A DNA stretch of 64,000 nt from Urechis unicinctus (GCA_034190875.2 CM067356.1:26655147-26719146), one strand, 5' to 3'. Positions 1-13,393 are shown, counted from the stretch's first letter. The notes: a model not told the origin generated them from the sequence alone. Numbers and translations are program-made.

Positions 1-1408
1 ACATCATTAAGGCTAAGGTAGCCAAGGAACACACTGAGGACATGCTTCGTAGTGAGATCATGTTCCTTAAAGATCAGGTTCTGGCAGAACAACAGGAGAA
101 AAGTACCATGGAGGAAACTCTGTCACAAGAGATCAGCCAGCTCCAGGAAGAACTAGGTCAGTGGGAGGGGCTTAGCATAATCATGGGGTTACTTGTGGTA
201 GTGTTTGACACAGATTTACAGGGGTAGCAGGGCTGTGGTTTCTTTGAGGTATAAATTACCTATTTACATATATTGATTCAATCAAAATATTCACATTTTT
301 TATCATATCCTAAAGCGCATAATTGTACGTTTCTGTGTAGCTACATTACAGAGTTATAAATCAGAGACCGAGAGGCAGTCGTCTTTACGTTCAGAAGCAG
401 AAACTAAAGTCAAAGATTTAGAAGCATCTCTGAAAAGCATCCAGGCCAAATCCAAGCAGCTCATTGGTGCTCTGCAGCACCAGGTAGAGGAGCAGATAAA
501 AGCCAAAGTAAGCTTTAAGTGTGATGCAAAAACTTAATTTTGAGTAAATTAGCTGAATCTAATTTATTTTTTCACACTGTATGTTCAATCAAATTTTGCC
601 TGACTAGATTTTGATTTGCCTAACTCCATTCCACTGATATAATATCTCATTTCTGTTTGACTCAATCACCAGTGCCCATCATTTGCCAAGCAATGTGCCA
701 AGCAATTCACATGATTTGTTAAGCTGTATAATGTGTCTTCAGAGTGCCCTAGAAGCAGAGGTTCATCGCATGAAGGTAAAGGTATCCTCATTACAGGTGG
801 ACTTAGACAACAGTGAAGCTGTTCAGCGAGACTTTGTCAAACTCTCTCAGTCGCTACAAGTGAGAAACAATCTGGTTCATTGAGTCTCGAAAAATTGGCA
901 ATTGTAATTCGCATTTAAATATATTTGGAGGTAGTGTAATGCAGAAATGTTACATGAAGATTTGCATTAACATGTAACTTTGAGCTTGTTTGACTGGATC
1001 ATGCTCTACTTGTGGTGTGTGTCAGATACAACTGGAGAAATTCCGGGCAGGTGAGGACCAGGTTCGTTGGCAGTTTGAGGAGGATGTAGACGACTGTATG
1101 AATTGTAAACTGCCCTTCACAGTCACCCGCAGAAAGGTATTCATCTCCACTGGTGGCTAGTTATATAGAGATGTTGAGTTCGGTGATCCTTGTAATGGAA
1201 TTTATTGCAATGTTATTGCATTGATTTCTGTTCCTGACAGCACCACTGCAGGCATTGTGGGAAGATCTTCTGTTCCGACTGCTTAGGGAAGATAGTGAAT
1301 TCTGGTCCCAATCTGAGGCCATCAAAAGTGTGTGACATTTGCCATACGATGCTAGTGAGTGAAGCCACACCGTACTTCAGTACTGTACCCCCCAAGATGA
1401 ACGACTGA
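1..1408 (+). CDS. Rabaptin-like Rab effector with C-terminal FYVE finger (3' part)
   Basis: Five in-frame exons are visible: 1-156, 341-507, 743-859, 1026-1136 and 1241-1408, each joined by GT-AG sites with matching phase; the 5' part lies outside the window. The first three encode a charged heptad-like coiled coil, as in rabaptins (RABEP1/2). The last two encode a FYVE zinc finger: a W(QFE)ED segment just before the first Cys pair (CMNC), the basic core RRKHHCRHCG, then CSDC and KVCDIC, so all eight zinc ligands are present. The RVC motif reads KVC. FYVE fingers bind phosphatidylinositol 3-phosphate on early endosomes, so the protein is inferred to be an endosomal Rab5/Rab4 effector. Vertebrate rabaptins lack FYVE; a rabaptin-FYVE family is known from bilaterians. 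Stop is TGA at 1406-1408. The family call for the coiled-coil part is less certain than the FYVE call. Confidence 0.85.
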
Positions 1409-2445
1409 TTTCGCCACCACTCAAGAAAGAATGCTGCTGTTGCTGCTGCTGCTTATAAAAACCAAGATGCCCACTTCATGAGGACAAACAGATGCCGACG
1501 TTACAACCGGGATGTTTCACTTGTCCACAGCGATGGGTTTTGCAATGATGATGGTTGCAGGGTTGCTGAGATGTGTTAGTCATTCTGGTCTTATAGGCAT
1601 GTGTATATAATTCCATTTCATCCTAGTTAAGGATTCTATATGTAACCACTGTATTGTCCCTATTAAAACCATGCTATGCAATGGCTAGAAGCTGAGTCTA
1701 TTGCATTGACACTTGAAACCAGCAAATTATGAACTGACCAAGTTAAGTTCTAAATAAGGAGCATGGCCTGTTGCTCCACCTCAGTAGTAGGTTTCATCAC
1801 TCTCCCCCTTTAGACATTCAGTTCATTAATTATAATGAATGCTGCTGCTGCTTATAATAACCAAGATGCCCACTTCATGTTGACAAACAAATCTGATGAT
1901 GATTGATTTGAGTCGTATGGTGAGTCGGTTATTGTGTCTACATGCAAAGAAGCTGGTGTTGGCACATGTCAGTCATTCAGCCCATGTGGAGTGTGAGGGT
2001 CGGACGTCTGTTTCTGTGGTTGTAATAGGGGCAATACAGTATTTCTGCATAGTGATGGCCCTTACATTGTTTGGCCTTGGTTGTGTGTTCACAAGAAAAA
2101 AAATTCCACAGAAATTGTCCCCTGAAACTTTATTGCAAAGAAATTTGGACCTCCTTTAAAATATGCACTTGCTTGAATGATTAGAATGTTTTTCATCTTT
2201 GGTTGGACAATCAGCCTCTGGTCTCTAGTTGCACAGAATCTCACCATAAACCTTGAGTTACAATGAATGGCCTTGTTGATCACATGTACGTAGCATACCA
2301 CAAACATGATAGCCACTCCACTGTGGATGATGGTCCTAACACTGTATATCAACAGCTCTACTGTCGTTGAACTGCTGACTGATGTAGCCTGGTTACACTG
2401 TATAGCCTCGTTGTAGGTATTACGAGCAACCGGAATAAACTAAAT
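1409..2445 (+). other. Probable 3' UTR with an internal direct repeat
   Basis: No coding exon is seen after the TGA at 1408. An AATAAA signal lies at 2434-2439. A segment at about 1438-1490 (GCTGCTGCTGCTTATAA followed by ACCAAGATGCCCACTTCATG) recurs at about 1842-1895, giving a direct repeat about 400 bp apart. 2446-3788 is a gene-poor spacer between two convergent genes in which I see nothing else. Confidence 0.5.
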
Positions 2446-3788
2446 TTAATTATTTGATCCTGAGATTAATTGTAGCACATCGTCACTTTGATACATGTGT
2501 TAGATGTTTACTGTCAAGTGAAGATGGATAGTGTTCTCGGTTCCTTGATAATTCCGGCTAGTTGTACTGTCCAGGTTGTGTGGATATGTTAAGTTACAAA
2601 CTTGTTATATTTTGTTGGGGATTTCTTGTAGTAAGAAAAATATCCAAAATCTTAGGTTGCTTATTTACATAATTTCCTCATGGATGCATCCAGCATGGTG
2701 TTGAGGAGTTGTGTTGAAGCTCCTTAGCAGGGTCTTAGGAGCATCTTTTCTGGTGACGGTTAACTGTCAATCTAGTCATTCTCATCTGATGTGTTTATTT
2801 ATTGTGATTGGCCAAGCTGTCATTTGTAAGCTGATGTGTAACTGTTCTATTGTATGGTATATGGGAGAACTATCACATGCTTACAATCTTCTGCACAGCA
2901 CCAGGCTTTGCCTATTCCATAAATCTTGAATGCTAATCGGGCCTCTACCCCATCACTTCACTGCATTTCATTTTTGTGGCATTTTGTTGTTACAAGATTT
3001 CTTTTCTGTGGTCAGATGTTGTTATCAGCATGTGTTTATGTAGTCGAATTTAACCCTAACGAATTAAAGCTCCCATTTACCCGGGGCTCTGTGCGACACT
3101 TCAACCTAGTGTTCGGGTTGGTTTCGACACCCTCACGACTTCCTACAAAACCACCTGACAAAGATACAAGTAGATATGTGCTGTAGGAACCTGTCACACA
3201 TGATCAAATGGTCTATATTTGATACGTATGTTTAAAAACGTGTGGCTGTTTGGAAGTTGTCATATTGATAGGAGGGTCCGAGGGTGAGGGTAACAGAGCC
3301 CTTGTCGAATGAAATACATTGTCTGGATTATTTATGCATTAAATCTAACTACTACTGTACATGTACAATTAATGATATTCATAAAGAAATATTGTTGAGA
3401 TTTTCTAGATGCTCTCATTTATTTCTATAAGACACATAATGTGTCCACAACACCAAGCATTAAGTTGTGATTACAGTGTACATTTGATGATGAAATGTAC
3501 TATAGCAACTGTGGGCATTATTGTTATAAAACTTAAAACTTGCATTTTGTTTTATTTGAAGTATAAGAATGCCATTACAGTTGTGTACACACAGATCTAA
3601 TGTAACTCAAACCTACCCACATTCTGACGTGGAACACATGATAGCTGGCAACTTAATATGATTCTCACCCACATAAATCTCGCTTATTATTTTCTTACAG
3701 CTTTTACACTTGCATCCACAGAATGTATCTTGATATAAACATTCGTGTATAATGATTTAAAGCTGGTTGTATTACTTAAGGACGTACA

Positions 3789-5792
3789 TCAGACAATCAC
3801 CATGGGATCCCGATCTGTCTCGGACATGATTATCTCCACTTCATCAACCAACAAGTCCCTCAACTTAGCTTTTAGAGGTCCAGCCAGGTACCCTCTCTCT
3901 GTGTTGCTATGGTCACAGAGGATGACAGATGTGCCTCCATGATTGGCGTCTAGGACCTCATGATGTGACATCTCCCCTGTGAGGTGAAGGTCAGCTTTCA
4001 CTCCACGCAGAACACTGCTGCCTGACCCAGCACAAACTGCCACTGTCTTTATCTTGCTATCTGTAACCATGCCAAATACAAGATATTTAGCCACCAAATA
4101 CGAATAGAGAATATCACAACACTTTTCCACAACCTAACAAAAATGTTTGCAACCAACTTTTGAACTAGGACAATTTCACCCCCAAAAAAATACCTAACAA
4201 AAATAGGAAGCCATGCATGAAGAGAATCAAGTTATCTTTAATCTCACATGATCAACTCATTAATTACTATACCTAAGGCAGCCCCGTTAGCTAATGCCAG
4301 TCGCAGGTAGGGCAGGTTAAGATGGCTCTTAACACTTTCAATGGCCTGCTGTACACTGATGGGGTTGGCTAGTTTACCCAGACGGCCCGGTCCATGGCCA
4401 GGAATGGGAGGCTATGGAAAGGAGTGCCAGATGAACTGTCATACAACTCTCTATGATGTAATGAAAGGCAACTATTTACAATGCCAGCTTTTCTATAAAG
4501 ATTGTACTGAGGTTAACCATCTGACCTTGCTGGGTAATCCGTCCTACATATAGCATTAATATGATCAGTTTAGAAAAACAACTGTTTATACTTAGAAATA
4601 AAACAATCATGACCCACAACCCAGTCTGTTTGGGTCATGTTGATTGAGATTGTTACCTTGGTGAGTTGGATCAGCTCCATGGTGACTCGGATTGTCTCGT
4701 AACCATCGACACATTCCACTGCTTTAGGGACTGCCTTCTCAGTGCAGTTGAAACTAAGACGTGATGCTTCTTCATCTTCACCTTGGCATGACCTACAGCC
4801 CATGGAGTTATACACATTAATATTCAGACTGCACATCTAATGTTATATGCTAGCCGAGTTATTCAAATTGTATATGAGCTAGCAGCACTGTGGTCCATTT
4901 GCACTGATTACTATTGACTACCTGACATTAGAAAGAAGTGTAATTCCAGGTATTGCGGCCATCTTAGACAGGAATTCTGAAAGGGTATTATTTGGAACAG
5001 TGACCTCCATTTTTTGTCCACCAGATGTGAAAAACATGGGGTGTTTAACTGCCTCCAGAACTCCACTCTCTTCACCTGCATGAATAAATACATCACTGAA
5101 GAAGCAAGTCATGTGTAATGATCAAGATTAATTATTTAGTTTATACAAGTTAATTGATTTGTGCAATTTGTGAAAAAAAATATTCATTTGATCAATGAGA
5201 GAAAATAAACAACATTTATATAGTTTATTATAAATAAAATTGGAAAAAAATAGTTACAAACATAGAAAATCTCACAGAATGGGGAGATGAGCCAATCATT
5301 GACACCTCCCTTCACGGCATCATATGCAGTATGTGGAGAATACACAGCAATTCTGTTCTCAAGACACCTCACCACAATCCGCTCCTTCCAGTTGCGTCGA
5401 GTCAACCGTGTCAAAGGCTTGAATATTGGAGGATGATATGAAAGAATTAGATTTACTGTCTTACTAATGGCTTCCTCCAGCACAGGTTCTGTGAGGTCAT
5501 TCGTTAGAAGAACACGTTTCACCTCAAACGGAGCAGTAGGTTCTACTAAAAGTCCTACATTATCCCAGGACCCTGCTAAGCTGGGTGGGGCAAGTGAGTC
5601 AAGCTTCCTCACAACTGATTTCAGCTCCATTGGACCTGTATCTGAGTCACTGTCTCCGTTACTTTCGTAGCTGTCCTGATGACACTGTCGGGTCAGTGTT
5701 GTGATAAGAGAGCTGGCTTTGATCCTATAGAGGTGGTTGCGTAATGAATTAGTCCTTATGATGGACAAGGCAATGGTTCGACAAACAAACAT
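3789..5792 (-). CDS. NIF3L1: NIF3-like protein 1 (NIF3L1)
   Basis: Five exons on the minus strand: 5276-5792, 4922-5075, 4657-4792, 4273-4411 and 3789-4060, with GT-AG sites and compatible phases. The protein follows animal NIF3L1 from end to end: SWDNVGLLVEP, VLLTNDLTE, LILSYHPPIF, YSPHTAYDAVKGGVNDWL, then VAVCAGSGSSVL, LTGEMSHHEVLDA, HSNTERGYL and a C-terminal SETDRDP. The His and Asp/Glu residues of HPP, HTAYD, GEMSHH and HSNTERG are those that bind the metal pair in the NIF3/DUF34 fold. The start at 5792 gives about 55 residues before the conserved domain, rich in Arg/Ser/Thr with few acids, which could be a mitochondrial leader (inference). Family members are conserved from bacteria to man; the exact substrate is unsettled. 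The gene converges on the RABEP-like gene. No truncation or frameshift is seen. Confidence 0.95.
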
Positions 5793-6134
5793 CAGGGGAA
5801 TGCAGGACTACTGAAGATGTGTGCCTACACCTGAAAAATATATACAATCAATGTCATAATGAAATGGTACGTCCACGCAAGGCTAAGTCCATCTTATGTA
5901 GGTCTTTGGGCTAGCCATCACGACTCATGGCATGGGGTGGGATTGTGGGTAGGTCAAGTTTGTCAGGGGTCGAGATTGTACTTAGGCAAGGGGTTACGAG
6001 CTAACGAGCATCATATATGTATTATCCATGTTACAAGGGGACAGTTGGCTTGGGGCCGACTGGACCTGATAGTGATACATACCCCTGCGACCAACATATA
6101 CTGATATAAGGTATTTGGTTCAGTACAGCCCATC

Positions 6135-6268
6135 ACGGTATCCCCTAGGAAAGGCACTCGCCCCTGGTGTTTTTATGATCTGATGCCACCTTACTACAGC
6201 GCGGATGTGAGAGATCGAAAGTAGTAAATAGCGCGGAGCTGTCAGAGGCGGAGTTTCTTTGCCTAGGC
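6135..6268. repeat. Dispersed repeat, inverted partner at 14.4-15.06 kb
   Basis: The block with CACTCGCCCCTGGTGTTTT, GATCTGATGCCACC, GAGATCGAAAGTAGTAAAT and GAGCTGTCAGAGGCGGAG recurs in reverse complement as two pieces at about 14405-14476 and 15005-15058. The order is consistent with one inverted copy split by about 530 bp. A weaker third copy of the GCAAAGAAAC...CTGACA part is at about 13996-14056. Confidence 0.6.
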
Positions 6269-7087
6269 CTAGGTATCCCCATCACGACGTCCTGGAAGAC
6301 ATATGTATAAATGTATATTACCATCCGACCGGGGCTAGTTTCGGTAAAGCTAGTGTACTGATAGCCTTACAGGATGTCTGAGTAGACATATGTATGTAAG
6401 TATATCACCGTCCGACCGTAGCCGGCGTAGGCCGCGTACGACGGTAATCACTAAATCAGGTAAATATATAAGACAATACTATCAATAGTCCGACCGGGGC
6501 TTCGTATATTTAACTTAGCGAGTCGCAAAAGGGGAAGTATAATATCGTTTACGATATGACTGAGAAAACTGAACTTTCGTTGACATCACCATGTTATCAA
6601 GTTATCATTAAACTTTGTAAGAAGCGCACAGGCGATAATTGACCAACCGGTAACGGAGCGATGGTACATAAAGAGTATCTAGCTGCGAGGTTTATTTAAA
6701 TGAGAACTCGATTTCCAGAAGATTGGGATCTATGGTTGGCCATCAAAGTAATAAGTCGAAGCAGTTTACGCGTAAAATGAAATATAGAGAAATGCCAATG
6801 ACATAGCAACGACTGTTTTCGATTGGCAAGCTCAGATGGATTGTGATCTGAACCTCGTCAATATTGTAATTCCTAAAGCTTTAGGATGGTTGACCAGAAT
6901 TAATCCCAGCGATCATGGCGTTCACCCTCCGATTAAATCGGTTCTGCAAACCTCTGAGGCTCTACAAGTTCGTATATGTCTCTTTGATATGGCACTCTGC
7001 ATCCACTCATGTATGCGACTTTTTAATTAGCTAAGACAAGATGTATGCCTTAGGTATGCAACCGTCTAAGACTAATGGACCAGTTAT

Positions 7088-7235
7088 ATGGTAAACTGCA
7101 ACGATGGAGGCAACTAATTGTCATTTTATGCATAAACTAGCAGTTTTCTTGAAATTAGTTGTTTGTGTGTAAACTGGTAATTTACAAGGAAACTATGTAG
7201 TTTACACATAAACTAGTCATTTTATGTGTAAACTG
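7088..7235. repeat. Short palindromic repeat cluster
   Basis: Variants of GTTTACACATAAACTAGTCATTTTATG and its partial reverse complement occur four to five times in about 150 bp (TGGTAAACTGCAACG, CATAAACTAG, GTGTAAACTGG, TAGTTTACACATAAACTAG, GTGTAAACTG). No gene is attached. Confidence 0.5.
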
Positions 7236-8375
7236 CTTTGATTTGTGACCCTGATGGCCAACCAAAGTCACCCAGTAGGCAGGATCACTAGTCACAAAGC
7301 GTGTTTGGACGCGCCATTTACATCGGGAATGACTACACACTGGGTATACACGCGGCAACGTTCCAGCACATACACACATTGCTACATTAGGGCACTACAT
7401 GTTAGTTTTGTGTGAATGTATTGTTTCATTATACCACACATTCAAACACAAACATGCACGCATGCATAAATACATATGCACGTATGTCAACTTATGTGTG
7501 TGTATGAACATAGATATGGGTATCGGATAAGTTTGTATATTTTAAGTATGATTATGTGTAAGAACTGGGTGTGTCACAGTTAATATGCCTGTGTACATGC
7601 TATTGGGTGTGGGGATGGATGGATCAATGTATTGATATGTTTATTACTGATGAATTAGTGTGTTCATGGGTGGAAGTATGTACTAATATGAGTGCACAAA
7701 TACATTTTTACATACATATTTGTATGAATGTGCATGCAAGCATTGATGTATGTTTTCTAGAGTCTACAAACAAAGACACTATTTGCAATAATATAATAGC
7801 TATTTGTTGTGGAAAAAAATTCATTTGTTGTATGTGCCATTTATTATCATCACAACATTTCCAGCCAATTGTTACAGTCAGAGGATGACAGATGGGAGGA
7901 ATTCAAAATACTTACCATGTAACCATGCTCATCTCACTACCCACATTTTGAAAATAGCATAAATATGCAGTGCACAGAAGAAAACTACAGAATACATTAT
8001 TATTGGCTGTATTATGCCACACAAGCTGTGCTTTGATTTGTTAAATGCATCAAATATACTGAGCTTTAGGCAGTATATGGCACCGGAACACATACTTAAC
8101 CAGGGTATAATGGAAATGTAGAGAGACAAATCACACTATAATATTCCACAGGTCTGTATAAAGAAAATCATCCATGTTTATAATATGTTCATTTATTTCT
8201 ATGGTATTGACACCCACAGATATCATTAACACATACTTAACATCAATCTTAACAAATGTATGACAGACCTAGTTTTATAATTGATGATGCATTGCTGAGT
8301 CGCTTATTATGAACCATGTAAAACATCAGCACAATGGTGAAATGCAACAAAATATCAAGCAGGCAAGTGAATTTT

Positions 8376-11300
8376 CTAAACTACCATGAAATCATGATCT
8401 TGAAGAAGCTTATGCAGTGCTTTGTTTTCCAGACACAAAGACTTGTCTCGTGCAGATGGTATGCCAGTAGCTGAGGGAGCCCCGGAAGTCTTACTGCGAG
8501 ACTGGTAGTACACTTCATGTCCTATGTTGCTGTGGCCGTATATACAGGTGTTGTGGCTCCTGGAGAACACAGGCACTAAGTCAATGTTAACCCGAGAAAC
8601 AACGCAATTCACCGCCACATTGAAGCAGGGGTTAGAGACCAAACATCACATGCACCAGTAAATGAAATGATACAAAATGATTTTCCTTCTAAAACATAAT
8701 AGAGAAGCATACAATACTGTTCAAAAAAATTTTTCAAAAAAGAACAAAAACATGTTTGTTACAGGCCAGTTATAGTACCGTACCTGGTCCCTAACCCACC
8801 TGAGTGTCACGTCATGGAGAAAGGGGTTTTTCTGGAAATCTGCATGGAGACCAACAGCTGCCTGGCATAGATCCACCTCCTGAGCTCTCATTGGCTGCAA
8901 TGTGTTTCCTGAAACACCTAATCTCCCTGATGTACCCGGGAGAGAATCCAGGCAGTGTGAGGTTAGTATGTGCAGTTAGTATGTGCAGTAAGCATGCAGA
9001 GCCACAGACTATGACTGGTTTATAAACTACAGGCAAATCATAGACAGATAAAAGGAAGACAGGTTAGAAATATGCTTGTAAAAAGGCAAGACAGAGAAGA
9101 ATCAAATGATAAAGAGCAAGAATGTGCATACAATTAAATAGAAAACTACATTTTTAATATAAAAGAGAAAAAGATGGCCAACAGATCACAGATGTCCAAC
9201 ACCTGCATAATATGTACAAGGCAAATAAAAAAAGAAATCAACTTCATGCAACTCTGGAGGCCACACAACATGAGGGTGCAGAAGGATCTAATGCAGAGTG
9301 CAGTGTAATTCGAGGAGACTGTTTATCATGGTGTTTTTTGTTAGCAGGGACTGACTGATGTCATCTGGAATGACACACATCCAAATGGCCTTCTGATTGG
9401 AGCTCACCAACCATCTCATACCGAGCACTACCACTCACCATCTAATGTCTTAGTCAGCTTGTTGAATGTGATGAAGTTGTAATTATCCGAAAGCTCCTGG
9501 AAGTGACATTATTAACTTTTAAAATCAATTTTATTTGCCTGGCAATTGGAAAATTAATAACACCTAAAGACAAGGATAATTTCTTAAAACCAACATCTTA
9601 AATAAATTTTACCCAGACTTTTATCAAAAATTATTTAAAAAAATACTAACCTCATCTGGTGAATCCAGATCAATCCGAAGACCAACTTCCAACTCCCCTA
9701 GCTGAGTAAGTGCTGACTTCCACTGCATCATATATCATCATATACAAGTACACATATTTTCAAAGGTCTAATGAAATAGCTGTTAAATCTGTATCTTCTG
9801 ATTTGGAAGCAGTTTTGGTTTACCATTGCCTCCATTGCACCCTGGTCTTTGAATGCTGATTTATCCATGAATAACACTAGAAGAATGTCAGAACTTCCTT
9901 GTAGATACAACTCTATTTCAACCAATTCATCTTCTGTTACAGAAGGTAAAGAATTAGAGGATCCAGTGGATATATTCATTTGATTGCTGTCCTTAACCTC
10001 ATCACTTGCTAGTAATTCTAGTGATGTCACGGAAACATTAGATGTATCTGGTGAAGCAGCAGCAGCAGCAGCCTCAGGAGCTTCCAGCCTGTCACCTGCA
10101 TTCAACTGAGTGGGAACCAAAGGAGAACGACTGGATTCTACATGTGGTTCATTGTGAAAAGGGTCACCTAGTGCAGACGGAGAAAGCTTAGAGTCTGATG
10201 TGATGGCACAGATAGTTGAACCCTCAGGAATCATGTTAGGTGCATCAACCACTATCGCATTAACATCATTTACTTGCTTAACTGAGGATGTGCAAGAAAA
10301 TCTCATTGTGTCTTCAGATATTTTTATGGCATCCAGTAGTGGTCCAGAGTCATTCCCTAGAGCATTTGTCTTCTCCAATCCACACCCTCTTGCCTCAAAT
10401 CCCTCATCAGATCTGGATCCTGTAGCTGGTGTAGACATTTCTTCCTGTCTGATCAATGTATCAGATTCCTGTTGTGACCTTGACATCTCATTGTCACTCC
10501 AGTCTGAATCCAGGCCACTTCCCCTTCCATGTTGGTCATGAAATGAAGTTATCACAGCATTGCCCTGGGCTGCCACAGCTTTAACACGTTGGAATAAACT
10601 CGTTGTGTTCTTGTTCAGTTGACTAGATGACATAGAGCTACTTGGTAACAGAGAATTAGGCACCACCGAGTTATCACAGGTGTCAGGAGGTGAGGGTGGA
10701 TTAGATGATGCTTCAGACTTGCTAATTGCATTTGATATGGGCAAAGATTTGTTATCCTGTTTGGAAATATTATCATTAAAATTCACAGTATTTTCAGCGA
10801 GGTTGCCAGACACAATATCTTGGGGTAAGTAACTTCTCTGTTCCATTTTTGTATTAGAACATTCCCTTTGGCAAGTCACATTATCTTCTCTAGAATCATC
10901 TTGACCCTCTTCACAATGGTCACTGTTCAATTTGCCATTCCCATGACAAGTACTATATTTGACTGAATCCACCTGGCTACTGTTCCCATAGTTATCACCA
11001 CTTCTTGGGTATTTATAATCATTCCTGCAACATTTTGAGGATAAGTCTGACTTGGCTTTAACACAGTTACTTAGACGTCCATGATGCTGTGTTCCACCAC
11101 CGCTACTATCATCCGCATCTGCTGAGCCATTACTTTGGTATTGCCTTGATGAAACCGAGGCAATTGATGTTCCCCTTGATGATTTCAGGTGAGATATTCT
11201 GTCTGAATTCTTTGGTTTATCACCAGTAAATCTGAGAGATTCTTTCAGCATTTTATCATAATCCTTCCGGGTGAGATAGGCTGAGAGAAGACGCACCCCT

Positions 11301-13393
11301 CCAGGCAAGGGTTTCTCTGAAACGGAGGATAATATTAGGGTATATGAGAATAATGTTGAAGTAGGTACTCATGCCTAACGGAATATTACTATTTCAAGTA
11401 TCTGCACTAATATGAAAGGTAGATTAGTTAAACAAAAACGATTGGCATATACAGTAGGTAATTTTGTTGTGCTAAACCTTAATTAAAAATGACAAGGCAA
11501 ACCTGGAGAGATTGTGTTGCAAGGAAACTGTAACAAAGCAACACAATTAATGAAGAGCTGCACACCTCACAAGCTTAATAAAAAGCAGCACATAAGGAAG
11601 TGAATTTGGTGAGCAATCATTCACACATTGTATTACGACAACATCAGCACAGTTTAGAACAGCAACAATGATGCAGTGAGATAACCACTTACCCTGGTGT
11701 GTTGTGGTCGTAATATCAAAAGGTGATTACATAGATCGGTGTTCACGTAACTACAGAGAACTCTGTAAAAACGGACAATGAAACATTGCCAATACATGTT
11801 AACAAATAATCTTAAATCATGTGAATTATAGTATTTTATACTGTGGTTAAATGAAGTAGCTATATAGAACATAAAAAAAGACAACAGCAACTGTTTTGCC
11901 TTAGTGTAATGACCTAATCAATTTGAGATATAGACCTGTTTTTGAAGAGGATGACCCCTGTCATAATGTGAGGTTTTCTAAACATAGATTGCAGCAAATG
12001 ACTAGAACGTAGGAATAACATCGACGAACACTGCATAGAACACAAGGACAGATTAAGTCAAAATAACCACTCAGTAACCAAAGAGTATCATCGATGATAG
12101 TGCCAGTGAACCAATTCAAACTGTCAGTATCTGTATGGTAAGTATCACCCTCATCATAGCAGTAGACATATAATAATAAATAATTCACCATTATGATAAC
12201 AACCATATTGGCTTTTAAAGTAACCAGAAAAGAACAACTGAGCATCCTGTGGTTTTCAGTTCAATATACCTTGGTGAGCTTAATTGTAGGTAGAGCTTCA
12301 AAGCTAGATGCAATAGTGTCCCCATAACGCCGGATAAATGGCACATAACAGTCCCATATCTCTTGCATAGCTGAGATAAATAGTTCCTTTTGACCATCAC
12401 ATCTCTGTTCACAAATAAATATCACACAAAGAAATTGCTATGCTTGTTCAGACCAAGTGCTCATACTAACATCAGTACACAGTAATATGATCATGTCATC
12501 ACATGATGAAGTAGTACAGTGATGTTGCCAATGACAGCTTAAAGCCCTTCCACCATCACCTCTCACCCATCACCTGTGAAGTTGATTATGGTTCAATTCA
12601 ATGTTCTATAAAATTCAGATGAATGTACAATAACCAACCTTCAGCACTTGCTGCATTCCGCCTTGGTAAAAGAGGAACAGTTTGTAGAGATTGTCCAGTT
12701 GACGGCTTAACACGCCTGTTGCCTCATGCCGATTGCCGGACAAGGCCTATGACACAACCCATGTTGTAACAAAAGAAGCTGATTAAGACTGGCACTAATG
12801 TTACTGACAAGTTAATAAAGTGTTTACGTGAATACACCAGTTGTCATTGTCTGTGACTAGTCCAATGGTGTCTGGATATATAGGTGTAACACAGGTACCA
12901 GTAGGTTTTGACTTCTGTATATACTACACTAAACTAACCATGGTGAAGTGACCTCGTCTCAAAACAGCAAATTTATTTTTGCGAAGAGTAAAGATGTGTG
13001 GGGTGGAACCTGTGAAATCCTCTAGAAACTCAACCATTCCCATGAGCTGGCCACATAATGCACACTGCTCGTCCAGTGAAATCTGATATCAGAACAAAGT
13101 CCCATTGAGTTGAACCATTACTACACTATCACTGTATTCTCAGACAGTACAGGGTGATGTGCATTGATCATCAAATCACTAAGCAGTGACAGAGTTAAAT
13201 TATATCTGTCAGGAAATAATAAGCCAGAAATAAATCGACAAATTGTGTACAATATCAAATTGGTTATAGAATGAAGAATGATTGAGTGATCTTCACTGAT
13301 GATGGGAAGAAGTAGAGGATGGCATCCTTCAAGTCATCTTCTTCTTTCTGCAGGACAGTGTGGTCATAAACGAAGAAAACCTGATCTTCAGGT
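8376..13393 (-). CDS. HPS4: HPS4, BLOC-3 complex subunit (first exon not found)
   Basis: Ten exons read on the minus strand: 13297-13393, 12939-13082, 12639-12746, 12270-12404, 11936-12030, 11693-11762, 9824-11316, 9651-9722, 9439-9496, 8800-8926 and 8376-8559 (eleven counting the small 11693-11762 exon). They follow human HPS4 in order: FFVYD longin start, EQCALCGQLMG, LRKNKFAVL, PHIMTGVILFKNR, VRLLSAYLTRKDY, then a long Ser-rich, low-complexity middle (most of 9824-11316), GELEVGL, YNFITFNKL, and the C-terminal NTCIYGHSN and HKLLQDHDF. HPS4 pairs with HPS1 in BLOC-3, the exchange factor for Rab32/Rab38 in lysosome-related organelle biogenesis. The exon with the start codon lies above 13393 and I could not place it. 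The acceptor of the large exon is uncertain: phase fits CAGAG|AAA or a donor slightly downstream of 11693. The exon 11936-12030 donor (GTCTAT) is weak. Confidence 0.88.

Larger units (their letters stand above)
5793..8375. other. Intergenic spacer between NIF3L1 and HPS4
   Basis: No convincing coding exon. It holds a dispersed repeat (6135-6268), several copies of a CCGACCG-containing motif (about 6343, 6408 and 6489) and a short repeat cluster (7088-7235). NIF3L1 and HPS4 are both on the minus strand, so NIF3L1 promoter sequence should lie just above 5792 and the HPS4 3' UTR just below 8376. TTTATT at 8192-8197 reads AATAAA on the minus strand and could be the HPS4 polyadenylation signal. 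Confidence 0.4.

Noticed and set aside
3745-3942. Plus-strand frame over 3745-3942
   Set aside because: Antisense shadow of the last NIF3L1 exon.
10200-10541. 113-codon plus-strand frame
   Set aside because: It is the antisense shadow of the large HPS4 exon.
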